Of a stretch of 64,000 bases of DNA, positions 23,544 through 34,200 are shown in pieces. The notes under the pieces were generated by a model, which saw only the letters and a program-made list of their open reading frames with translations, was not told where the DNA came from and did no database searches. The DNA lies in assembly GCA_947044365.1 (NCBI GenBank), contig OX345636.1, forward strand, positions 47,408,896 through 47,472,895, in the 5' to 3' direction. The stretch is from Petrosia ficiformis. Lineage: Eukaryota; Porifera; Demospongiae; Haplosclerida; Petrosiidae. A program made the translations under genes and the position numbers. How positions within the stretch are numbered: the stretch's first letter is position 1; each line of letters opens with the position of its first letter.

Positions 23544-23835
23544 TAGTGATGTACTGATAATCAGATCAGTAATTGGTATAGATCATTATTGGCCATTGTT
23601 TTTAGTGTTGGTATCAGCTATTTATGAACGATGTAACCAATATTGTAAAACGTGTATCAATAATGTCACTTCTTGTGATTATAGCATCATTAATTGCTTG
23701 TATGATACTTATAATTATTGAGAAAATGCTCATTATCACAGAAACTAGAACTGAACTTCAGATCAGTATCGGTTATCAATACATATCTAAAGGGTTTATC
23801 AGAATTACGGTAAATATCTTATCAGTGCATCACTA
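23544..23835. mobile_element. hAT-type MITE, family 2b, with perfect 8-bp target duplication
   Basis: The ends are TAGTGATGTACTGATAA and TTATCAGTGCATCACTA. ATAACTAT is present on both sides (23536-23543 and 23836-23843). The same insertion is at 30469-30760, and a truncated remnant at about 13375-13425. A minus-strand or plus-strand frame of 70 codons inside is not a gene. Confidence 0.9.
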
Positions 23836-23953
23836 ATAACTATTGGCATTAGTATTTCATTTTGCAAAAGTTTATTAATAGTTTTAAGGAAAGAGAAAAT
23901 ATTCACAGCAGTAGTTAGTTCTTGTCTGAAATTGTATGTTTGATATACTGAAT

Positions 23954-24175
23954 CAGAGGTTTTGATAAGTTTTGAAGCGTGAGCCAAATTGGCTCAACAA
24001 TGGTTAGTACATGCGCCATTGGGAATACATTTTGAGCCAATTAACAAAGAGTTAATGCTGTTAGTGATAATATAATCATAATTAACTGCGCCACTGACCC
24101 AAAGAGAGAACTGTGCTGTGCCAAATAAGAAGTTCTTTGGGCCAATGGTGCACCATATAAGCTTATCAAAAACAC
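23954..24175. mobile_element. hAT-type MITE, family 1, copy in unit 2
   Basis: CAGAGGTTTTGATAAG at the left and CTTATCAAAAACAC at the right. Left flank TACTGAAT; at the right the same octamer begins immediately, with the last bases of the element lost. Same site as 13533 and 30879. Confidence 0.85.
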
Positions 24176-25616
24176 TACTGAATGTATCAATAATCATACG
24201 TTGTGAGTAACGCTAACACAATTCTAATGGATTTTATAGCGTGTAATTTCTGTCTGTTAATTACATATTCTTATATTACTAGTGAGTAATGAATTAATGA
24301 TTACACAGAATATAAATAACACTGAAGATGATAATGCATGATGAAACTTACATCCATTGAGTTAATAATATCACCTGCCAATGTCTCAAAAGCCTGGGGG
24401 GAAAATGTCACTTGAAATAAGAGAAAGAATTATGCATGTGGTATTAGCTAGCTTAAGAAAATATACTATGGCAATATGCTATCAAGGTTTACAGAATCAA
24501 CACATACACAAGCTAGGTTTACCTGGTGAATATTTTCTCCTGAATTAGCACTAGTTTCAATGAACTTTATCTGATAACTATCAGCTAACTGTGAGAGAAG
24601 AATATAATTATAATTATTAATATAGAGGTAACACACAATAAGTCACAAGTTGTACGAGTATAATTATGTTATATACTGAAGGCAGGACATAGGCATGAGG
24701 TGAATAAATCATGTTGCAAATGAGGCTGATTGAATTGTACCATGTTGACCAATCAAATTACTTCTGCTAATACTCTGTCATCTGGCAAAAATGTTAAATA
24801 TGTAATTACTGTTTGGCTGAATGGAAGTGGCTGATGCAAAAGCTACAAATGTAGTTTGTGCAGCCTTTACTTGCTACTTTTGTATCTCAATATTGGTGAT
24901 AGAAGCAGTCAGCAATTATCTTTTTTGATAGCTGCTGCAGTTTGATTTATACTTTACAGTCTTAACAATTAGACAAAGTTGACAAAACAAAGTTGCATGC
25001 GTTTTTGCCATTGGAATGGTAGTAGTAGGCACTTCACTAACCTTCTAAAACAAAACTTACCATTTTACCTCTGTCGTAGCTAACTACTCTCAAGTCATTC
25101 ATATCACATTTGTTACCCACTAGAATCTTTTCAACATTTTCTTTTCCATTCTATTTGGAGATAGATACATAATTACAACATCTTACTGGAACAAGATTCT
25201 ATATATATCATGCAGGGATCTCTCATACACCACATTCAGGTAGGTAGATGTATGGTGTGGTTTAGTAAATACATGAAATAATTAATCTTGCACATGGAGG
25301 GCATAAGTCAACATCAGTTAAACCAACATTTTAATTCATGCCAATATTTTAATTCATGCCATAACGTCTTCTATATACACAAGTAGGGAGATATCCTATA
25401 CTCATAGATATGCTCACTAATTGAGTGAATATAATGTCGAAAATTAGCAATAGCAGAAGTTAATTTTATGGTGCTCTCGAGAACATGCGGTCTCTACCTC
25501 ACTAAAGATTGACTATAGCTGGATATTATCCATTACTTTCTATGTTTGTTGGATCTAGACTGCAATATAATTACTCTATGAAGGTTTATACTGTGTTTTC
25601 AGTATTCACAATAGAA

Positions 25617-25747
25617 CTTGAACTTAATAGTAACACAATAAATTTATTCTTGAAAAGGATTAATGTTTCAGTCTTTGGGCCTTCTTTACTGAAGAAGGCC
25701 ATTGGGATGAAACATTCTTTTCAAGTTGTGTTACTATTAAGTTTAAG
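25617..25747. mobile_element. Hairpin MITE (CTTGAACTTAAT family), copy 2
   Basis: Same element and site as 15288 and 32500, with inverted ends CTTGAACTTAATAGTAACAC. Confidence 0.75.
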
Positions 25748-26520
25748 AAACCTCCACTGTGGATACAATATTAAATATGAATTAAATAGTTTGTTTAAGA
25801 ACTAACAACTGTAATAATTATTATTATTTTGATTTTCAGTTATCCAAATATGTGACTCTTGAATGAAAACACCTGTTTCTTAAACAGATTATTTACTTGG
25901 TGGGAATCAAAAATGTTTGCTTCAAAATAATTAAAAAGGTGCATAAATCTACCTGAAATCTAAACACAGTGCTAGTGATAGTTGCCTTACAAGATAGCAG
26001 CACTACAAAGTTAGTAATATACAAACATATGAGGAGCAATATGGACAATAAATGTTAGTATGGAATTACCTGTTCAACACTTTTAATCAAATTTGGAATA
26101 TTTGCAAAAGATTCCTCATTAGTTACATCATAAATCAACATAACATCCTATACAAGAGAAGAGAGTGTTAAATACTTAACATTCGAAATATGATATTACT
26201 GCCCAAATTCACCCTCCAGCCCTAACCCCCAAATTGCAATGGTGTACTATAATAGTCTAGTTTAATCTCATAAGATTACTACATGATGATATTTTAACTC
26301 ATCAATGGATTGAAATTTGACACAAAAAAAGAATAGGAAGCTTAATTGTATGACAATGGTGCAGGAAAAAATGTTTTTTGGTCATTTCAAAATAAAGTTA
26401 TGAACATTTTCTGAGGTCAAGATGAGCATGAATGACCTTTAACTGTCATTCTGTACAAAAGAACCAAGAAAGGACAAATAACTTAATTTAGAGTTTAGTT
26501 TTAAGACGATCTCCACATAG

Positions 26521-26817
26521 TAGGGCTGGGAATCAGCCGAGATTCTGAAATCGATTATCACTAACTTCAAATCGATTGATAATCAATTAAAATCAGCAGA
26601 ACTAACTAGGCCAATTAAGTTAATTAATACAAAAAACTCCTCCCATTTGGTGATCAAAAAGGTTTCGTGTCACTTCCATATTGGACATTATTTGCTGTCG
26701 CATGCTTGAAAAGTATGTCTTTTGGAATAATTAGCGTAATTGATATTATAGACTTACAATCGATAATCAGAAAATTTTCAATATCGATTAATTAATCAAT
26801 TAATCATTCCAGCCCTA
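26521..26817. mobile_element. hAT-type MITE, family 3, perfect target duplication
   Basis: It begins TAGGGCTGGGAATCA and ends ATCATTCCAGCCCTA. CCACATAG flanks both sides (26513-26520 and 26818-26825). The same place in copy 3 (about 35595-35610) reads GCACATAGTAATCA without the element, an empty site. Interior is rich in ATCGATT motifs. Confidence 0.9.
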
Positions 26818-27483
26818 CCACATAGTAATCAGTTTTTCTCCATAATTAACACCCAAAGTAAAATACTTCAAGTCAGCATTGTTGAGGTGTTTGATGAATA
26901 TTTACACCTCTGAAACGTTTTTTAAGCTACAGGTCATATATATATAAGCCACTAGAAGCAACCATACAGAGCCTAGATTTTCATGGGGACATACCTCAAA
27001 ACTTTGCATAATTCATTTGCAATCAGACTTGTGGAACGAGTGCATCATTATATCTTTATTAAGTTTCAGTAGACTACATACTTATATCACTTTGTATTAT
27101 GCACAAGTACAAAAAATCTCTGATAGAATATCAACACAAAGGGATGGTTCTTTATAATAACAGTGGTACATGTCATTTGGTTAACAATGTTCAATCAGTG
27201 TTGTTTTCAGCATACACTTTAAAATTAAAAGGTAGGACAGCACCATAGGGAAACATTGAATAATGATCTCTTCCATTTAACCATATAGATAATGATTATA
27301 ATTACAATACATACCATAACTCCTCTGTAACACAAGTAAAACGCAGTGATAGGTCTGAATCTCTCTTGACCAGCTGTATCCCTTTTCATGCAAGGACAAT
27401 GGTGACAAAGGAACAGTACATGGTGTATACAATAAAAGAAATTATAATGGAGTAAAGTGTCATAAATAAGATTGTAGGTCGAA

Positions 27484-27547
27484 GGAGGGATATTAGTTGT
27501 TTTAGAGCCTGAGGGAAGTGAGGGCTCTAAAACAACTAAACCCTCCT
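27484..27547. repeat. Hairpin in an insertion unique to copy 2
   Basis: Arms of about 25 bp, AGGAGGG followed by TTAGTTGTTTTAGAGCC, face each other across a loop of about 13 nt. It lies in a block (about 27470-27720) absent from copies 1 and 3. Probably part of a short mobile element. Confidence 0.65.
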
Positions 27548-29459
27548 TTTTGCCTTGTCGTGGCTTGGTGAATAACACAAAATTATATACCTCCCCTGTC
27601 GCGTGATCCCAGGTATCTAACTCGGAATTATCTACCTTGTAGTCGACATGTCATGTGATACCAGGCGTATTCGTCATTCAGACACCTCATCACATCAAAG
27701 GATGAATATTCATTTTAGGTATAATTACAATTATAGTCAGTTGTACATTGATGTTTGCTAATACATTCATAATGTAAGAAATCATAAGGAAGTGATATTT
27801 TTCAGAAGCTTTAATAATAGTAATGACTAAGTAATGTCCAATGAGCAGCCAGCCAATACAACAAGATATAAGTAAATCATAAGATTTTTCATGACCAAAT
27901 CACTAATTATTCTTTATCAGATTCCCTCATTTTACTGAAAGCAAAAGTAAAATACATACCAAGTGACTGATGCCTTTCAGACCATCTTTAGTGTAACACT
28001 ATTGGTCGCTGTAGAAATCCCAACAGAAATCACATCTGAATGCTTGAAAGAACCCTAGAATTGTTAATAGTCTAGATGTATGCACACACACAGATTCATT
28101 CCAGGTACATGTAATCATATATAGCACTGCATCAGAGGTTTCCAATCATCGCTTTTGTATAGTGCTTGTGACAAACATCTATTCTATAGCTACTATCAGC
28201 TTTCAGCCAGAAAAAAAAAACCATTTGTATGGGTGAGGCGTTTGCTAAAGGAAAACTCATCTGGCTGTACAAGACTAATAAGTGAGTTACAGAGAAAAGA
28301 CAGCTACTAGATGTCACTTAGTAATAAACCACTGATGATGAGTCATCAGTACACCATTCATTACTGACCATGGCCATTAAAATTAACTTTGTCAAAATAC
28401 ATGATCGAGAGTCAGTTAGGAAAACTCACCTATTGTTGATATAAAAGAAGAAGTAAATGTATCATCTGTATATCTAAGCATAATATTAGTTTTTCCAACT
28501 TCACTGTCACCAATCAAAAGCAGCTTCAACACAAAATCAAATGATGAATTCGCCATATAACTTGTCTGAGTTGTCTCTACCACACCTCTCTCATGTTAAC
28601 GCGTACGGAATTATGACACGCGTTGTTTTTGGTAGGATTCACGTACCTTTTTCAACTGCACGTATTTTTTTTGTCTCTTGAAAATGCCTTCAAAACACAG
28701 AGTCAAATTGTATGGATTTTAAAGAAGATGCAGAAATGTATATAGTTCTGAATGTTATAAGGATGATTGAATCAGGAGGGGACACTGATAATGCTATAAC
28801 ACGTATACAAGTTATTTAGAAAGGCAAAGAAGAAAATGTTCTATTCAACCCACTTAAAAGTTGAAATCATATGAATGCAGGGTAATCTTGATTTAGCAGA
28901 GCATTTTTTCCAATCAAGGATATTATATCACACGAAGTCAATATTATTTTGTAAGAACATGATAATTATTAATTAATGTATGACGTATGCCAAGCTGACT
29001 ATATACCCTAATGTTCAAACACATGCCTACTGCAGTAATGAAGACATCGATGTATGAATTACTTGGGATGTGAAGGTTGTGGATGTTCTCTCCAACTAAA
29101 TAGAAAGACTACAAAATTTGTAAACTAATCTACTTGCAGTATCTTGTACAAATATTCATGTATAACTGTATATACATTCTTTACAGTGGGTAGTTTATTT
29201 TTATGTGATCCTCAGTGTAATTATAGTGAATTCAATGACATAATAAAAAATCATAAAAACTATATAATTATAATACCAATGAATAGAAATAATAAAAAAA
29301 ATAGTTCATTATGTCACAGTAGCACATTTAATCATCATTTGTTTACACCTTTTTAGAGTTATTTTACGGAGGTTATAGGTTATAATTCAGTAAACTATTG
29401 GATACAAGAATAAAGATGATGATGGTATGAATGATACTTGCATTGCAGTGATATCAATA

Positions 29460-30330
29460 TACAAATACATGAATGTTTACATGATGTGCTATCAATTTTG
29501 TCATAATAAATATTATTCAAATTATTATGAACAAGTGTATATAGAGAAAAAAACATCCCTATATTTGCTTTGTGATGACTATGTATTAAGCATTACTGAT
29601 GGCACTAGTGTCTCTACCTTTCTGTGTACTCCTGGGGCCTGAAGACGTAAGTGTAAGCCTAATTGCAGTCTAAATACACAGATGTCTGATGAACTGACTG
29701 AGGTACTCCTTCAAGGTTCTAAATGATGACTTCCTCGTGTCTGAAACTTAACAACTTATCATACTTACTTGTTAAAGATTCTTGAATAATATCTATACTG
29801 TTTCTCTGCTATATACAACAGTTATTAGCAGTTTTACATCTTTTCTGAATCTTCCTGGCTGGTCTGTAGCTCAAACGCGCGACGTCGCGCGTTCTTTTAC
29901 GCGCCACGCCCATTAATTGACCGAGCCCCCCCGGGCCGGGAATGACGCAACTTCCTTAACTACGTATACAACGCATAGTCGCGCAAGTGACACAAGAATA
30001 TATAATATATATATATATACCGTATAGCAGGAAATTTTTGACGTTCTAATTAATTAAGTTTATAATTTTTGCTGGATTTTAAATTCGCGTAACTCTATGT
30101 GCGTGAAATTAAATTCCTGTTATATAAAATTCCTAATAAAAAAAGTATTGCGGTAAATCTGCACGTGGTACAAATTTTTATAACCATTAATATTATGTGG
30201 ATTTTAATTTCGCGCACTTGTGGAAGCGCAAAATATAATTCCTCGCGAACAAAAACTGCTATACGGTATACATTAAACCCCGTGGAAAGCAATTATAGGG
30301 ATGGCCCTACGGGCCATAAAAATCATTACA
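29460..30330. repeat. Inverted copy of element D and flank (compare 34.58-35.45 kb)
   Basis: Reading the minus strand, this block matches 34584-35450: ATGGCCCGTAGGGCCAT, the TA run, GTCACTTGCGCGACTATGCG, GTCATTCCCGG, GGGCGTGGCGCGTAAAAG, then flank with GGTAGAGACACTAGTGCC. It carries the nested MITE at 30020 and lacks the hAT MITE of 35040. Confidence 0.85.
30020..30266. mobile_element. MITE with TA target duplication, nested in element D
   Basis: The ends are CCGTATAGCAG and CTGCTATACGG (11 bp inverted) with TA on each side. It sits in the TA run of element D. The D copies at 34584 and 36085 have only the uninterrupted TA run there, so they are empty sites. Confidence 0.82.
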
Positions 30331-30468
30331 AATTTAAAGGTGTAATTTTTACACCTGTATGACTGCACTCTGCATTTATAGTTATAATAATTATAAAGCT
30401 GTACAGTGAATAGGGATGCAAATAATAAACTATGATACTTGTTTGCAATAACTTCAACCGATAACTAT

Positions 30469-30760
30469 TAGTGATGTACTGATAATCAGATCAGTAATTG
30501 GTATAGATCATTATTGGCCATTGTTTTTAGTGTCGGTATCAGCTATTTATGAACGATGTAACCAATATTGTAAAACGTGTATCAATAATGTCACTTCTTG
30601 TGATTATAGCATCATTAATTGCTTGTATGATACTTATAATTATTGAGAAAATGCTCATTATCACAGAAACTAGAACAGAACTTCAGATCAGTATCGGTTA
30701 TCAATACATATCTAAAGGGTTTATCAGAATATCAGTAAATATCTTATCAGTGCATCACTA
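30469..30760. mobile_element. hAT-type MITE, family 2b, copy in unit 3
   Basis: Same ends as at 23544. Flanks ATAACTAT and ATAACTAG, one mismatch. Confidence 0.88.
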
Positions 30761-30878
30761 ATAACTAGTGGCATTAGTATTTCATTTTGCAAAAGTTTAT
30801 TAATAGTTTTAAGGAAAGAGAAAATATTCTCAGCAGTAGTTAGTTCTTGTCTAAAATTGAATGTTTGATATACTGAAT

Positions 30879-31088
30879 CAGAGTTTTTTGATATGTTTTG
30901 AAGCGTGAGCCAAATTGGCTCAACAATGGTTAGTGCATGCGCCATTGGGAATACATTTTGAGCCAATTGACAAAGAGGTAATATAATCATAATTAACTGC
31001 GCCAATGGCCCAAATAGAGAACTGTGCTGTGCCAAATAAGAAGCTCTTTGGGCCAATGGTGCACCATATAAGCTTATCAAAAACACTG
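30879..31088. mobile_element. hAT-type MITE, family 1, copy in unit 3, perfect target duplication
   Basis: CAGAGTTTTTTGATATG to CTTATCAAAAACACTG, with TACTGAAT exactly repeated on both sides (30871-30878 and 31089-31096). Confidence 0.92.
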
Positions 31089-31287
31089 TACTGAATGTAT
31101 CAATAATCATACGTTGTGAGTAACTATGCATGCTAACACAATTCTAATGGATAACTAATTAACTATTATTTTATAGCGTGTCATTCTCTCTGTTAATTAC
31201 ATATTCTTATATTACTAGTGAGCAATGAATAGATGATTACACAGAATATAAATAACACTGAAGATGATAATGCATGATGAAACTTAC

Positions 31288-34200
31288 ATCCATTGAGTTA
31301 ATAATATCACCTGCCAATGTCTCAAAAGCCTGGGGGAAAAAAGTCACTTGAAATAAAGAGTAAGAATTATGCATGTGGTATTAGCTAGCATTTGTTGGTT
31401 AAGAAAATATACTATGGCAATATACTATCAAGGTTGACAGAACCAACACATACACAAGCTAGGTTTACCTGGTGAATATTTTCTCCTGATTTAGCACTAG
31501 TTTCAATAAACTTCATCTTATAACTATCAGCTAACTGTGAGAGAAGAATATAATTAATTATTAATCCAAACAAAATATAGAGGTAACACACAATAAGTCA
31601 CAAGTTGTACGAGTATAATTATGTTATATACTGAAGCCAGGCCATAGGCATGAGGTGAATAAATTATGTTACAAATGAGGCTAATTGACTTGTACCAAAG
31701 TTTGACCAATCAAATTACTTCTTTTAAGGCCAGGCAATCGTTTGACAAAATCCAAGCTGCCTGGATCCACTGATCCATGATTGACAATATGCTACAATTC
31801 TGTCATCTGGCAAAAATGTTAAATATGTAATTACTGCTTGGCTGAATGGAAGTGGCTGATGCAAAAACTACAAATGTAGTTTGTGCAGCCTTAACTTGCT
31901 ACTTTTGTATCTCAATATTGGTGATAGAAGCAGTCAGCAATTATCTCTTTTGATAGCTACTGCAGTTTGATTTATACTTTACAATTAGACAAAGTTGACA
32001 AAACAAAGTTGCATGAGTTTTCAGTGGTCATCTTATTGAAATGGTGGCATGTACTTCACTAACTTTCTAAAACAAAAACTTACCATTTTGCCTCTGTCGC
32101 AGCTAACTACTCTCAAGTCATTCATATCACATTTGTTACCCACTAGAATCTTTTCAACATTTTCTTTTCCATTCTATTTGGAGATAGATACGTAAATACA
32201 ACACATGTTATTGGAACAAGAGAAATTCTATATATATCATGCAGGGATCTCTCATACCGGGTACCACATATAGGTAGGTAGATGTATGGTGTGGTTTAAT
32301 AAATACATGATCTTGCACATGGAGGGCATAAGTCAATATCAATACATTGTTAATTTTATGGTGCTTTCGAGAACATGCGGTCTCTACCTCACTAAAGATT
32401 GACTATTGCTGGATATTATCCCATGTTTGTTGGATCTAGACTACAATATAATTATTCTATGAAGGGGTTCATACTGTGTTTTCAGTATTCACAATAAAAC
32501 TTGAACTTAATAGTAACACAATAAATTTATTCTTGAAAAGGATTAATGTTTCAGTCTTTGGGACTTCTTTAGCTGAAGAAGGCCATCAGGCCAAAGAATT
32601 CTTTTCAAGTTGTGTTACTATTAAGTTCAAGAAACCTCCACTGTGGATATAATAATAAATATGAATTAAATAGTTTGTTTAAGAACTAACAACTGTAAAC
32701 CCGAGCGCGTAGGCGGAGGGTTATAGTAATCGGTTTGTGTGTGTGTGTCTGTCTGTCTGTCTGTGTGTTACCACGTAATCTTTGCAAATACCTGGTGTTA
32801 CTGGTTCATTGACACTGCTTTCCAAACGCTAGAGTCTGATAATTCCGAGATTTAAACGATTTGTGATAATCTCGTTGACAAATGAAATGACGATCTCCAG
32901 CTTTCACGGAATCGATAGACTTTCCTCAGTCGCCATTTTCACTCACCCTGTACGTTGCGCATGCGCATTGGTGTATTTAGTTTTACCTCGTGTGCTTACT
33001 TCGTGAAGTTTGGTATCCTTCTCGCTCCTCTCAATCATTTCTCAACATTTGGTATCCAGTTCTAACTTCATCACTGCTACACTCATGAACAGATTTATTG
33101 TGAAAGAATTCAACGGAAAACACCATCTCTCAACATTGTTCAGTGATTCAACCATAGAAGAAATTTCTGACATTGACATTGGATATGTTGCAGAAGATAG
33201 TTCTGATACAGATACATTTAGTCACCATCAATTACACAATGTACGGATTATAGGAGTGAAGTACCTTGATGAACTCAACAAATGTTTTAATTAACTGTAA
33301 CAGTAAGGTACATTTAGTGGTCGGAATCGACAGTACATACCCTTAAATTGGTGAGTGTACCAAATGTCGAATGATGCAAAATATCCTATGAAACACTTCT
33401 CACTACTCATATTCTTGTCAAATCTTCTGAAATGCCATCACCAATGTCATTAACAGCAACTGGTGACATGGTACATAAACTGTGCTGTAATGAAGACACC
33501 AAGATTACCAAGATGGCATTACTAACATGTCCACCTTTTAGCCTTACATATAAGGATGACATGATACGTTAGATCTCAAGGTCATGAACTACTGACTCAG
33601 GGCTGTTTTTCGTGTTCATTTGATTCACTTTCAATTAACTATTAATTTTGGTTAAAATCACAATCATTTCATTTATTCACTTTCACTTAATTAACTATTA
33701 ATTATGGTTAAAATTATTTTTGTTATTTTTTGCTGAAACAAACATGTGCTTGATTGCATGTTGTGAACATGTTCAATGAATGCACTGAAGTGCAGAACCC
33801 TCAGTGTAAAAATTTACATTAATAAACATTTAAAGATCTTCATTCTTCTCAACTTGGCTTAGACTCATATTACATACATGCACAACAAACCGATCTGTCA
33901 CACAATTTTTTGTCCCCCGCAATATTTTGTCCTAGAGATCAAAAATTGCTTGAACATTTTTATCCTAGGATTTACTTTAAATGTTTATTAATGTAAATTT
34001 TTATAGCGAGGGTTCTGCACTTCAGTGTATTCATTATTGTTTTCAGTTATCCAAATATGTGACTCTTGAATGAAAACACCTGTTTCTTAAACAGATTATT
34101 TGCTTGGTGGGAATTAAAATTTTCTGCCAAAAAACATCTTCAAAATAATTTAAAAAGGTGCATAAATCTACCTGAAATCTAAAAACAGTGCTAGTGATAG

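Larger units (their letters stand above)
24352..28556 (-). pseudogene. Rab GTPase gene, array copy 2 (exon 2 deleted)
   Basis: Minus-strand exons: 28556-28430 (exon 1), 27381-27315 (exon 3), 26147-26070 (exon 4), 25150-25061 (exon 5), 24588-24523 (exon 6) and 24393-24352 (exon 7). Exon 2 is missing; the sequence that carries it in copies 1 and 3 is deleted near 27790. Exon 3 is 6 nt longer and adds two residues after DTAGQERF (AFYLCYRGVM). The usual SAK of the base-binding loop is SAN in exon 6. P-loop is GDSEVGKTN and NKCD is intact. Skipping exon 2 would join exon 1 (phase 1) to exon 3 (expects phase 2) out of frame, so a functional GTPase is unlikely. Confidence 0.82.

Noticed and set aside
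23624..23836. 70-codon frame repeated at 30549
   Set aside because: Lies in the family-2b hAT MITE; repetition is due to the duplication.
24181..24351. Read-through of exon 7 into CYLYSV as the Rab C-terminus
   Set aside because: Would need a 24-nt intron or read-through of a good donor, and gives no prenylation motif.
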